A stretch of DNA of 29,859 bases from Hyphomonadaceae bacterium UBA2389 (GCA_002343395.1 DDSN01000102.1:267-30125), one strand, 5' to 3'. Counted from the stretch's first letter, positions 7,386 through 15,516 are shown. Numbers and translations: made by a program. The notes: generated by a model from the sequence alone, not told the origin.

Positions 7386-8570
7386 ATGAGTTTTCGCCGC
7401 ATCGAAGACGCCCCATCGGGCAAGACCGCACTGGTTCGCGTTGATTTCAACGTACCGATGAAGGATGGCGCGGTGAGCGACGACACCCGCCTGCGCGCGG
7501 CGCTGCCGACCATTCACGCGCTGCAAGCCAAGAGCTGCAGAATAGCCCTGCTCGCGCACTTCGATCGGCCCAAGGGCAAGCGCGTGCCGGAAATGTCGCT
7601 GAAGCCGGTAGCGCCCGCGCTTGCGAAACTACTCGGCGCGACCGTCGCCTTCGCCGACGATTGCGTGGGCGAAGCGGCGAAAGGCGTGATTTCCGCACTG
7701 CCGGCCGGCGGCGTCATTCTGCTTGAGAACACGCGCTATCACGCGGGCGAGGAGAAGAACGATCCGGCGCTGGCGAAGGAGATCGCCGCGCTCGGCGACT
7801 TCTACGTCAACGATGCGTTCTCCGCCGCGCATCGCGCGCATGCGTCGACAGAAGGCCTCGCGCGCATCCTGCCCGCCTACGCCGGCAAGCAGATGGAACG
7901 TGAGCTCAATGCGCTTGACGCCGCGCTCGGCAAGCCGAAGCGCCCGGTGCTTGGCATCGTCGGCGGCGCGAAGGTCTCGACCAAGCTCGACTTGTTGCAG
8001 AACTTGATCGCGAAACTCGACCGCCTCGCCATCGGCGGGGGCATGGCCAACACGTTTCTGTACGCACAGGGGCGCGACATCGGCGGCTCGCTCGCCGAAA
8101 AGGACATGGTCGACACCGCCCGCGCGATCATGGACGCCGCCAAGGGCAAGTGCGAACTGCTGCTGCCCGTGGATGTTGTCGTCGCGACCGACGTGAAACC
8201 AGGCGCGGCCGCTCGTACCTGCGGACTCGACGGCGTCGGCGCGGACGAAAAAATCCTCGATGCCGGCCCTGAAACGGTAAGGCGCTTGCTTGCGGCCATG
8301 GATGAAAGCGCAACGTTGATCTGGAACGGACCGCTCGGCGTGTTCGAAGTGCCGCCGTTCGACAGAGCGACGGTCGACGCCGCCAAACATGCGGCGGCGC
8401 GCGCCAAGGCCGGCGCGCTGGTCGCGGTGGCCGGCGGCGGCGATACCGTCGCCGCGCTCAACCACGCGGGCGTCGCCGACGATATGACGTTCGTGTCAAC
8501 GGCCGGCGGCGCGTTTCTGGAGTGGATGGAAGGCAAGGCCCTCCCCGGCGTCGAGGCGCTCCGCTCCTGA
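7386..8570 (+). CDS. pgk: Phosphoglycerate kinase, second copy
   Basis: Full-length 394-residue paralogue of the kinase at 1-1158, with the same reaction (1,3-bisphosphoglycerate + ADP to 3-phosphoglycerate + ATP). Signatures VRVDFNVPM, LAHFDRPKGKRVPEMSLKPV, ENTRYHAGEEKNDPAL, VGGAKVSTKLDLLQN, GGGMANTF and GGGDTVAALNHAG are intact, so both copies should be active. I choose the ATG at 7386 over the in-frame one at 7377. It gives an N-terminus (MSFRRIED) matching the other copy (MGFRRLAD), and the AGGGA at about 7372 is then well spaced. It precedes the aldolase gene by 125 bases, the usual pgk-fba order in alphaproteobacteria, but no gap is present on this side. Confidence 0.97.
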   Translation: MSFRRIEDAPSGKTALVRVDFNVPMKDGAVSDDTRLRAALPTIHALQAKSCRIALLAHFDRPKGKRVPEMSLKPVAPALAKLLGATVAFADDCVGEAAKGVISALPAGGVILLENTRYHAGEEKNDPALAKEIAALGDFYVNDAFSAAHRAHASTEGLARILPAYAGKQMERELNALDAALGKPKRPVLGIVGGAKVSTKLDLLQNLIAKLDRLAIGGGMANTFLYAQGRDIGGSLAEKDMVDTARAIMDAAKGKCELLLPVDVVVATDVKPGAAARTCGLDGVGADEKILDAGPETVRRLLAAMDESATLIWNGPLGVFEVPPFDRATVDAAKHAAARAKAGALVAVAGGGDTVAALNHAGVADDMTFVSTAGGAFLEWMEGKALPGVEALRS

Positions 8571-8583
8571 GCGAGAGCGCGCG

Positions 8584-8614
8584 CTGACAGCGCTGTCGGC
8601 ATAGCTGCTATTAA
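8584..8614 (+). promoter_or_regulatory. Promoter-like region with a 12-bp palindrome before fba
   Basis: A perfect palindrome GACAGCGCTGTC (8586-8597) overlaps a possible -35 element CTGACA (8584-8589). Seventeen bases later comes GCTATTAA (8607-8614), a partial match to the Caulobacter-type -10 box GCTANAWC. This would allow fba transcription independent of pgk, possibly with an operator over the -35. The assignment is pattern-based only. Confidence 0.35.
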
Positions 8615-8695
8615 CGAGCGGCCTTTCGCGCCCGCTTCCTTTCCGCCTAAGGTGCGGCCACGATTTCAAGCACCTAAGAGAGGATTTCCGGGCCC

Positions 8696-9781
8696 ATGGC
8701 GCGCATCACGCTTCGACAGCTTTTGGACCACGCCGCCGAGCACGAGTACGGCATCCCCGCGTTCAACATCAACAACATGGAACAGGGCCTGGCCATGTTG
8801 GAGGCCGCCGACGAGGTCAACGCCCCTGTCATCATCCAGGCGAGCCGCGGCGCGCGCTCCTACGCCAATGATGTCATGCTGAAATATCTGATCGATGCGC
8901 TGGTCGAGATGTACCCGCACATCCCGATCTGCATGCACCAAGACCACGGCAACAGCGAAGCCACCTGCGCGACCGCGCTGCAATACGGCTTCACCAGCGT
9001 GATGATGGACGGCTCGCTCGAAGCGGACGGCAAAACGCCGGCAAGCTATGAGTACAACGCCGCGATCACGCGGCGCGTGGTCGATATGGCGCATTGGATC
9101 GGCGCGTCGGTCGAGGGCGAGATCGGCGTGCTTGGGTCGCTCGAAACCGGTAGCGGCGAAAAAGAAGACGGCCACGGCTTCGAGGGCAAGCTCGGGCATG
9201 ACCAGCTGCTGACGGACCCCGACCAGGCGGTGGCGTTCGTGGAAGCGACCCACGTTGACGCGCTCGCGATCGCCATGGGCACCAGCCACGGCGCCTACAA
9301 GTTCACGCGCAAGCCGGACGGCGACATCCTGGCCATGCACGTCATTGAAGCCGTGCATAAGCGCCTGCCAAACACGCATTTGGTCATGCACGGCTCCTCT
9401 TCGGTGCCGCAGGATTTGCAGGACATCATCAACGAGTTCGGCGGCGGCTTGCCACGCACCTGGGGCGTGCCCGTCGAGGAAATTCAGCGCGGCATCAAGC
9501 TTGGCGTACGCAAGATCAATGTCGACACCGACAATCGTCTCGCCATGACTGGCGCGATCCGGAAGGTGCTTTGGGAGAAGCGCGACGAATTCGATCCGCG
9601 CGCCTATCTGAAGCCGGCCAAGGAAGCGATGCGCAAGATCTGCAAGCAACGCTTCGTGGAGTTCGGCGCCGCGGGTTGGGCTGACAAGATCAGGCCGCTG
9701 CCGATGTCGGCGATGGCGAAACGTTATGCGGCAGGCGAGTTCGCGCCGCGGATCGACGCCGCGCGGGTCGCCGCCGAATAG
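8696..9781 (+). CDS. fba: Fructose-bisphosphate aldolase, class II
   Basis: Zinc-dependent enzyme that splits fructose 1,6-bisphosphate into dihydroxyacetone phosphate and glyceraldehyde 3-phosphate, or joins them in gluconeogenesis. The 361-residue length fits the class IIB group found in proteobacteria, including the Calvin-cycle type. The zinc/active-site segment CMHQDHG (residues 79-85) is clear. Others are SVMMDGSL, the EGEIGVLG strand, the AIAMGTSHGAYKF segment with a zinc-ligand histidine, VMHGSSSVP, and KINVDTDNRLAMTGAIRK near the phosphate site. The ATG at 8696 follows an AAGAGAGGA purine stretch. It is downstream of the second pgk and upstream of DUF805 and thiE genes. Confidence 0.97.
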   Translation: MARITLRQLLDHAAEHEYGIPAFNINNMEQGLAMLEAADEVNAPVIIQASRGARSYANDVMLKYLIDALVEMYPHIPICMHQDHGNSEATCATALQYGFTSVMMDGSLEADGKTPASYEYNAAITRRVVDMAHWIGASVEGEIGVLGSLETGSGEKEDGHGFEGKLGHDQLLTDPDQAVAFVEATHVDALAIAMGTSHGAYKFTRKPDGDILAMHVIEAVHKRLPNTHLVMHGSSSVPQDLQDIINEFGGGLPRTWGVPVEEIQRGIKLGVRKINVDTDNRLAMTGAIRKVLWEKRDEFDPRAYLKPAKEAMRKICKQRFVEFGAAGWADKIRPLPMSAMAKRYAAGEFAPRIDAARVAAE

Positions 9782-9835
9782 CCTAAGCGCGCATTAACCG
9801 CGCCTGCTGCCCGAACTCTTAGGGCTGGCCGTGGT

Positions 9836-10501
9836 ATGGCTTCGCGTTTCGCGAGGCGCGGCGTGCATTTGGTAAAGCTCCTGTTCGGCTTCCAAGGTCG
9901 TATCAATCGCGGCCAGTTCTGGCTGGGCAACACGCTCGCCGGCATGGGCGGCGTCATGCTTGTGTACGCCGTTGGATACGGCTTCGGCGCGGCCAAGGAG
10001 ACGCTGGCGCTGTCCTGGCTGTCGCTCCCATTCATCCTCGTCGCCATGACTTGGAGCAGCTACGCGCTGCAGGTGAAGCGTTTCCACGATCGCGGCCGCA
10101 GCGGCTATTGGGTGCTCGCGCCGCTAGCGCCGGCGAGCATGATCGTCGGCGCGGTGCTGGCTGGCATCGGCGACAACATCAAACCCGCGCTGATGCTGCC
10201 GGAGTTGATGCTCTGGTTCGCCATTCTAGGCTTGATCAATCTGTGGTTCTTGGTCGACCTTGGCATGCTGCCAGGCGTCGACGGTCCAAACAAATACGGC
10301 CCACCGCCGGGCGCCGGTTCCGTAGCTGTCGCGGCCTCCACCCCGGAGAACTCCCAACTCCGCAACGCAGCGCGCGCGATCGATCGTGCGATCGGCGATC
10401 AACCATCCGCGCCGCCAGCGCCGAGGTCGGCGCCCGCCGCCTACGCGCCCGCGCCGCTTGCGCCTTCCCCCGTCGCGTTCGGCAGAAAGCCAGCGACTTA
10501 A
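9836..10501 (+). CDS. DUF805 membrane protein
   Basis: Inner-membrane protein of 221 residues. The DUF805 signature is present: an aromatic/basic lead-in LLFGFQGRINRGQFWLG, several hydrophobic helices between about residues 35 and 145, the central KRFHDRGRSGYW motif, and the terminal GPNKYGPPPG. After it comes a non-family tail of about 65 residues rich in Ala and Pro, likely disordered. The family's role is unknown. The ATG at 9836 has an AGGG about 11 bases upstream. A GTG at 9863, which would start the protein closer to the domain, is also possible. It lies between fba and thiE on the same strand. Confidence 0.9.
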   Translation: MASRFARRGVHLVKLLFGFQGRINRGQFWLGNTLAGMGGVMLVYAVGYGFGAAKETLALSWLSLPFILVAMTWSSYALQVKRFHDRGRSGYWVLAPLAPASMIVGAVLAGIGDNIKPALMLPELMLWFAILGLINLWFLVDLGMLPGVDGPNKYGPPPGAGSVAVAASTPENSQLRNAARAIDRAIGDQPSAPPAPRSAPAAYAPAPLAPSPVAFGRKPAT

Positions 10502-10546
10502 GCGTCCCAGGATTGTTCACGCCAAACGGTGCGGCTAGAAAAATAC

Positions 10547-11179
10547 ATGCGCCGCGCCCGTCTTTATCTGATCACGCCGCCATCCATCGAACTCGATACA
10601 TTCTCGTCTGCGCTCCAAGATGCGCTCGCAGGCGGCGATGTCGCCTGCGTGCAGCTGCGCTTGAAAGACGCGCCCGACGCCGAAGTGTTGCGCATTGGCG
10701 CGACGCTGAAGCGGATTGTTCAAGACGCTAGCGCGGCCTTCATTCTCAATGATCGCCCCGATCTCGCGGCGAAACTCGATGCGGATGGCGTTCATGTCGG
10801 CCAGAGCGACGCAAGCACTGCGCAGGCGCGCGCGCAGCTGGGCAAGGACAAAATCGTCGGGGCGACCTGCCACAACTCGCGCCATCTCGCGATGGAAGCC
10901 GCCGAGGCCGGCGCCGATTACGTAGCGTTTGGCGCGTTTTACCCAACGGAGACGAAAGAACCGATCCACTGGGCGGACCCTGAAATCCTGGAGATTTGGC
11001 AGGAGACGATGGAGACGCCGTGCGTCGCGATTGGCGGCATCACCATCGACAACGCCGAACCCCTGGTGCGCGCCGGCGCCGACTTCCTGGCCGTGAGCGC
11101 CGGCGTTTGGCACCATCCGGAGGGACCGCGGGCGGCGGTGGCCGCTTTCAATGCGCTGTTTGACCGGCTTGAGGCATAA
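10547..11179 (+). CDS. thiE: Thiamine-phosphate synthase
   Basis: Joins the pyrimidine (HMP-PP) and thiazole phosphate to make thiamine monophosphate. The 210-residue TIM-barrel protein shows ARLYLITPP at the N-terminus, VQLRLKD (the conserved QLR strand), FILNDRPDLA, the DGVHVGQSD pyrophosphate loop, VGATCHNSRH, DYVAFGAFYPTETK and VAIGGIT followed by FLAVSAGVW. The reading frame is open to a GTG at 10529, but the ATG at 10547 places the first strand at the normal distance. Neither has a good ribosome-binding site. Position after fba is common in alphaproteobacteria. No thiamine riboswitch is evident upstream. Confidence 0.93.
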   Translation: MRRARLYLITPPSIELDTFSSALQDALAGGDVACVQLRLKDAPDAEVLRIGATLKRIVQDASAAFILNDRPDLAAKLDADGVHVGQSDASTAQARAQLGKDKIVGATCHNSRHLAMEAAEAGADYVAFGAFYPTETKEPIHWADPEILEIWQETMETPCVAIGGITIDNAEPLVRAGADFLAVSAGVWHHPEGPRAAVAAFNALFDRLEA

Positions 11180-11203
11180 TGGCGGCTCAAGGAGGCTCGC
11201 CCC

Positions 11204-11674
11204 ATGCCGTCAACCGCCGCGGACTTGCTCGAAGAATTGCGTCAACGCGCCAAGCAGCGCCCTGTTCCCAGTTCGCCCACGCCGACGACGACCGGCCAAC
11301 GCGCCGCTGACGCCATAGCCGCGCTGGTGGGGTCCTGGCCGTTCATCATAGTTCAAAGCGCGATGCTGCTCGGTTGGGTCGCTTTCAATGCATTGAGCGC
11401 ATCTCGCGTTGATCCCTATCCCTTCATTCTGCTCAACCTGCTGCTCTCGACGCAGGCCGCCTACACCGCGCCCGTCATCATGATGAGCCAAAACCGCCAA
11501 GCCGAGATCGACCGGGAACGCAGCATCGAGGATTTCGAGATCAATCGCAAAGCCGAGCTCGAAATCGAAACGCTTCACGAAAAGATCGATCTCCTGCGCG
11601 AACAGGAAATCGCGGCATTGACCGCTTCAGTGGAAAGGCTGACGCGTTTGTTGGAGGAGCGGACTCAGCGATAG
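11204..11674 (+). CDS. DUF1003 membrane protein
   Basis: A 156-residue protein with the DUF1003 pattern: ADAIAALVGSWPFIIVQSAM followed by LLGWVAFNAL (first membrane helix), the DPYPFILLNLLLSTQAAYTA second helix, then PVIMMSQNRQAEIDRERSIEDFEINRKAE. The C-terminal third is a charged helix suited to a coiled coil (HEKIDLLREQEIAALTASVE region) and probably cytoplasmic. The family's function is unknown. An AAGGAGG ribosome-binding site precedes the ATG well. The last 10 bases overlap the 3' end of the convergent gene on the minus strand. Confidence 0.92.
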   Translation: MPSTAADLLEELRQRAKQRPVPSSPTPTTTGQRAADAIAALVGSWPFIIVQSAMLLGWVAFNALSASRVDPYPFILLNLLLSTQAAYTAPVIMMSQNRQAEIDRERSIEDFEINRKAELEIETLHEKIDLLREQEIAALTASVERLTRLLEERTQR

Positions 11675-12948
11675 GCCGTCCAGGCGGCTTTGTCCTCGCT
11701 GCAATTCATCGTGATCACCTGCCCTTGCGCCACGAACAGGCCCATGCACTCGGTGACGGCGGTCGACGAAAGCGCGCTTCCGAAAATCTTGAACAACGAT
11801 GCGCCGACGATGTCGGACGTGTTGTGCGCGTACTCGTAGCCGATGATGTTTCCGTTTGCATCAAGGAAGCGACGGTTCACTTGGACAACCTGCGACGCGC
11901 TGTTTCGACACGGCTGTTGCTGGGCGCGATTTCCAGTCGTTTGAGACAGGCTGAGACAAAGCCCCGAGGTCGCGGACGCAATGCCGAAACGATCAGCCCC
12001 CAATCCGAAAGCGACCCAAGCCGTCCGCGACGCGTCGCTGCAATTGCCGACATCGACAAACGCGCCCGCGCTTAAGGCGTTGTTCGCGACATGCGCGCAG
12101 CTGTTGCGGTCATAGATGGAGCGCAGACCAAGCGCCCGTTGATCCTGCGCGCTCGCGCTCCATGCAAACGGCGCACCGCCCGCCGCGCTGAGCGGAAATC
12201 CGCGGCCGCCGCTTTGTCCGCTTGCGCTGAGCACGCCGCGCCATATCTGCGATGGCTGGCCGTTGTGGGAGCGGATGAACACGACGGTGCCCGCCGGCGC
12301 CGCGTAGTGGCCAGAAACCGCCTCGCCCCACAAATGCCCCTCGAACGCGCCGTCGGAAGGCGCGCGCAAAACAAGCGGCCCGGCTTCCGCGCCGACCGTC
12401 GCGTTGACGCCCGCGAGCGGATTGGTGACGAGCGGCGAGGCCGCCGTCGGTATGGTCGGAAGCGTAGCGTCGGGCGTACATGGCGGACGCAGACAAACGC
12501 TCGGCGCCGGACTGACGGTGCGAAAACCGAGCGCGTTTTGCGTCGCCGATCCCTCGCCCGGCGCGCTCTTCAACCAATGCGCCATGCCAATCCAATTGCG
12601 CGCTGAATAATCATAGTCGGCCGTGATCGCTTGCACGGCGGTAGCGCCACGGTACCGCAACAGCGCCAGGGATCGCGCCGGTTGCCCGTCGGGACTGAAA
12701 GACACCGTGAAATAGTATCCCTCCACCCGCGCGCCGAGCAGCGTTCCCGTGACGGGTCCGCTGCGGTGGGGGTTGTAGCGCAGCACCATCGTGCCCGCCG
12801 TCGGCCCAACCCGCACGTCGTGCAGAAAATCCATGGCGGCCGCCTCATTCAGGGAGGGCGGCGGCGTAATCGTCTGCGCACCCGACGACGGCGCACAGAC
12901 CAAGGCTACGCTTGCCGCCATCGACGCCAGAATGCCCGCTGCGCGCAT
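11665..12948 (-). CDS. Secreted protein with a duplicated beta-domain and lectin-like C-terminus
   Basis: A 427-residue protein not recognised as a named family. It starts with a clear signal peptide (ILASMAASVALVCAPSSGAQ, cleavage expected near residues 23-25), so it is exported. Residues about 52-100 and 190-240 look like two copies of one beta-rich unit: both run G-x-(M/L)-VLR, then G-x-(L/H)-x-G, then V-x-G-(Y/H)-Y, with an NGQP/DGQP turn. The last 170 residues contain paired cysteines and segments such as SGLCLSLSQTTGNRAQQQPC, which resemble a ricin-type beta-trefoil without its QxW repeats. A good ribosome-binding site (GGAGG) precedes the ATG. It may bind cell-surface or environmental sugars, which is inference. 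Its 3' end overlaps the convergent DUF1003 gene by 10 bases. Confidence 0.82.
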   Translation of the reverse strand: MRAAGILASMAASVALVCAPSSGAQTITPPPSLNEAAAMDFLHDVRVGPTAGTMVLRYNPHRSGPVTGTLLGARVEGYYFTVSFSPDGQPARSLALLRYRGATAVQAITADYDYSARNWIGMAHWLKSAPGEGSATQNALGFRTVSPAPSVCLRPPCTPDATLPTIPTAASPLVTNPLAGVNATVGAEAGPLVLRAPSDGAFEGHLWGEAVSGHYAAPAGTVVFIRSHNGQPSQIWRGVLSASGQSGGRGFPLSAAGGAPFAWSASAQDQRALGLRSIYDRNSCAHVANNALSAGAFVDVGNCSDASRTAWVAFGLGADRFGIASATSGLCLSLSQTTGNRAQQQPCRNSASQVVQVNRRFLDANGNIIGYEYAHNTSDIVGASLFKIFGSALSSTAVTECMGLFVAQGQVITMNCSEDKAAWTAYR

Positions 12949-13039
12949 GATCCGCCTCCGTCCGACAATGATGCGCCGACGCTAACACACCCGCCCGCGA
13001 CGTCATGGTGATCCCAGGCGTCTTACCTCGTTTTCACCT

Positions 13040-13837
13040 TCATGGATCCTGCGGCCAGGCAGACGCACGCACGCGCGCCAGGTGTCGCTCATGCACGGCG
13101 CGTTCGAGATCGTCGTGACCGCCTTCGAGAAAGACATGCTTTTGAAAATACCCGCGACCGGGCAGGCCGGCGTTCTTGCCCACGACAAGCGCGCCCAGCG
13201 GCGGTTCGCGGCGTGCGCGGTTTTGCTCCGCGATCGCGTCCAGCGCGCCCCAGAGCGAGTGCTGATCGAAGTCGCGCATGTCGATCCGTTCCGCTTCCGC
13301 CGCGCCGCGCAGCAGCGCTTCGACTTCGCGATATGTGAACGGCGCGTCGCCCGCACGCGCGCGGCGCACCAAGATCTGCCGCAAGAGCGCGACAAGCTCT
13401 TCGTTGCGGCCGCCGCCGCGTCGCCGCGCATTGCGGGCGATGTCGCGCTTCGCGGTGAGCTGTTCGATGCGCTGTAAGACGCGCTGTAGCTCGACATTAT
13501 CGGGCGCGCCGTCCCACTTGGTGAGATCGGCCGCTTGGATGGCGTCAAACGGCGCCACCGGCGCACACCAGTGCAGCATCACCGGCACCAGCACGCCGCG
13601 CCGCAACCCGACCTCGGCCTCGCGCTTGACCCAGGGCGAGGCGGTCGCCGCGAAACTCCAGCAGACGACCATGGCGGCGGCGGCTTCCGCCTCTTCCATG
13701 ATGCGCGCCTCCCAGGCGGCGCCCACCTCGATGCCGGCGTCAAACCAGACCGACAGCTCCAAATCGATCAGAAGCCCCGTCAGCGTCTCGACCCGCGCCC
13801 TGTCCTCGCGCTTGTAGGAAATGAACACGTCAGCCAT
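13040..13837 (-). CDS. TIR-domain protein with an uncharacterised C-terminal module
   Basis: A 265-residue protein. Residues 1-125 form a bacterial TIR domain: DVFISYKREDR at the N-terminus, VWFDAGIEVGAAWEARI (BB-loop region), then SPWVKREAEVGL, where Glu73 matches the catalytic glutamate of NAD-cleaving TIRs. Residues about 150-262 form a second domain with LWGALDAIAEQNRAR and PPLGALVVGKNAGLPGRGYF. I have seen similar PL-(S/T/G)-ALVV-K...PG-GFF modules in uncharacterised bacterial proteins, but cannot name it. TIR effectors usually act in antiphage defence or signalling by depleting NAD or making cyclic ADP-ribose products. A role here is inference, since no partner gene (Thoeris-, Argonaute- or CBASS-like) adjoins it. 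No ribosome-binding site is seen before the ATG. Confidence 0.88.
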   Translation of the reverse strand: MADVFISYKREDRARVETLTGLLIDLELSVWFDAGIEVGAAWEARIMEEAEAAAAMVVCWSFAATASPWVKREAEVGLRRGVLVPVMLHWCAPVAPFDAIQAADLTKWDGAPDNVELQRVLQRIEQLTAKRDIARNARRRGGGRNEELVALLRQILVRRARAGDAPFTYREVEALLRGAAEAERIDMRDFDQHSLWGALDAIAEQNRARREPPLGALVVGKNAGLPGRGYFQKHVFLEGGHDDLERAVHERHLARVRASAWPQDP

Positions 13838-13895
13838 GGGGCGGGGATAAGCCGCGCCGCGGCCCCCAGAAACCCCTCGCGGCGGTAATCTGGTC

Positions 13896-13994
13896 TAGAG
13901 CGCGATCCGATTGAATCGGATCGCGCTCTATGTTTTTGTTTGGCCGCATTTTCTTACGCCGAACCGGCGTCCACTTCGTCGGAAAATGCTCTAG
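13896..13994. repeat. RIME-like dispersed palindromic intergenic element
   Basis: A roughly 100-bp element between the TIR gene and the clpP-like gene. It opens with a perfect 17-bp inverted repeat, TAGAGCGCGATCCGATT (13896-13912) and its complement (13914-13930), continues with TATGTTTTTGTTTGG and a GAACCGGCGTCCACTTCGTC segment, and closes with AAAATGCTCTAG at about 13983-13994. Its outer ends, TAGAGC and GCTCTA, are themselves inverted. This layout is that of the short mosaic elements scattered through rhizobial and caulobacterial genomes (RIME type). It fills nearly half of the 221-base gap; nothing else is recognised there. Confidence 0.75.
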
Positions 13995-14058
13995 GAAAAC
14001 GCCGCGAACCCGCCTACCTGAAGGCCATCGAAAATACCGACTGCCGAGAGTTATCCAC

Positions 14059-14664
14059 ATGGCCGATTTCCCCGCCCGCCTCGACGACGCCGACAAGCCG
14101 CCCGCGGAAGCCCGCAATGCGCCGGATGTCGTGGAGAAGGCGTTGTTCGATGCGCGCGTGGTGATGCTCACCGGCGAAGTAAACGACATGCAGGCGCGGC
14201 GCGTCACCGAACGGCTGTTCGCGCTGTCCGCGCAAAGCGCCGACCCGATCACGTTCGTCATCTCATCGCCGGGCGGCCACGTCGAAAGCGGCGACATGAT
14301 CCATGACGTGATCAAGTTCATCGACGCGCCGGTGCGCATGCTTGGCACCGGCTGGGTTGCCAGCGCCGGCGCGCTGATCTACTGCGCCGCGCAGCGCGAG
14401 AACCGTTACTGCCTGCCGAATACGCGCTTCCTGTTGCATGAGCCCCGCGGGGGCGTAGGCGGCATGGCCAGCGACGTTGAGATCCAGGCGCGGGAAATCC
14501 TGAAAATGCGCGAGCGCCTGAATCGCATCTTCGCCGAAGCCACGGGCCAGCCGATCGATAAGATCAAGCGCGACGTCGATCGCGACTACTGGATGCAGGC
14601 GGAAGAAGCGAAGGCGTACGGCCTGGTGGGCAAGATCGTGCGGAGCCAAAACGAGGTGCGGTAA
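14059..14664 (+). CDS. ClpP-family serine protease subunit (ClpP2-like)
   Basis: A 201-residue relative of the ClpP proteolytic chamber. The catalytic triad can be placed: Ser102 in GWVASAGALI (canonical form AASMG), His127 in NTRFLLHEPRGG (canonical IHQP), and an Asp near 172 in KIKRDVDRDYWM. The SSPGGHVESGD strand matches the conserved SPGG loop. It therefore looks active, but it departs from the housekeeping ClpP in several motif positions and lacks clpX next to it, so it is a second, divergent ClpP. It could form its own or mixed rings. The ATG at 14059 follows the RIME-like repeat; an upstream extension would translate the repeat and is rejected. The NYN gene begins five bases after its stop. 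Confidence 0.9.
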   Translation: MADFPARLDDADKPPAEARNAPDVVEKALFDARVVMLTGEVNDMQARRVTERLFALSAQSADPITFVISSPGGHVESGDMIHDVIKFIDAPVRMLGTGWVASAGALIYCAAQRENRYCLPNTRFLLHEPRGGVGGMASDVEIQAREILKMRERLNRIFAEATGQPIDKIKRDVDRDYWMQAEEAKAYGLVGKIVRSQNEVR

Positions 14665-14669
14665 CGCAG

Positions 14670-15506
14670 ATGTATAGCCTCCATCAATACAATGGACCGA
14701 AGGAGGTTCATTACCTGTTTGTAGATGGCGGGTGCCTAAGGGCAGAAATCGATCAGCTGACGGCAAAATACTGTCCATCGCACCCCATCGAGTTGGACTA
14801 CAGCAGGTTGGCTGCACCATACTCGAAAGTCTTCTACTACGACGCAGTACCAGTACGCGAGGCAGGCGAGGCCGAGGATACATACTCAGAGCGTACAAGG
14901 GCGCAGCGTGAGTTACTGGATCGCCTAGGCAACCTAGATCGCTTCCATGTCTACGAAGGCGATGCCCGCAAAAGACGAAGCAAAGGCGGCATGGAACAAA
15001 AGAAGGTGGACGTGCTTATCGCCGTTGACATGTTAACTCATACCTTCCGACGTAACATGCATCGAGCGACGCTGCTTACCGGTGATGTGGACTTCAAGCC
15101 TCTGATCGACGCGCTGGTCAGGGAAGGCATGTTCGTCAATCTATGGTACCCCCCTAAATCAACAAGCCGCGAATTGACAGACGCTGCGGATGGAAGAGTG
15201 CGGCTGGATGTGCGATCGCTGTCCGAACTCACCACCCAGAGATTTCGGCAGTTATCTCAGATCCCGAGTTCGCAGTTCGGCTATGCCCGTCGGCCTGACA
15301 CGCAACCTTATTTCTCTTGGGTGGATCAGCACCACGAAGAGTGTCAGTTGTTTCGTCGCGGCGAGTTCCACGAACTGGTCGCGAGGGTGGAATCTAACGG
15401 TAATAAGCAAATACTGATTACCCACCGCGACATCGACAAAGTCGCAATGTACGCCGCTGATGCCTTCGATTTGATTGTTCCCAAGAATGTAAAGGAAGCG
15501 GCATAG
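14670..15506 (+). CDS. NYN-domain (PIN-like) predicted ribonuclease
   Basis: A 278-residue protein whose first 180 residues match the NYN/PIN-like nuclease fold. Acidic metal-site residues are in place: Asp19 in YLFVDGG, Asp114 and Asp120 in KKVDVLIAVDML, and Asp139/Asp141 in LLTGDVDFKPLI, followed by a VNLWYPP strand. The C-terminal 100 residues, ending in a segment with ILITHRDIDKVAMYAADAFD, are unassigned. Codon use is unlike the neighbours (many CTA, ATA, GTA and AGG codons and a visibly lower GC content), which points to horizontal gain. It starts five bases after the ClpP-like gene and ends ten bases before a lipoprotein gene, so all three may share a transcript. The RNA target is unknown. 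Confidence 0.85.
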   Translation: MYSLHQYNGPKEVHYLFVDGGCLRAEIDQLTAKYCPSHPIELDYSRLAAPYSKVFYYDAVPVREAGEAEDTYSERTRAQRELLDRLGNLDRFHVYEGDARKRRSKGGMEQKKVDVLIAVDMLTHTFRRNMHRATLLTGDVDFKPLIDALVREGMFVNLWYPPKSTSRELTDAADGRVRLDVRSLSELTTQRFRQLSQIPSSQFGYARRPDTQPYFSWVDQHHEECQLFRRGEFHELVARVESNGNKQILITHRDIDKVAMYAADAFDLIVPKNVKEAA

Positions 15507-15516
15507 AGGAGGTGGC

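Noticed and set aside
13930..14058. N-terminal extension of the ClpP-like protein
   Set aside because: It would translate the RIME-like repeat, and the family N-terminus fits the ATG at 14059.
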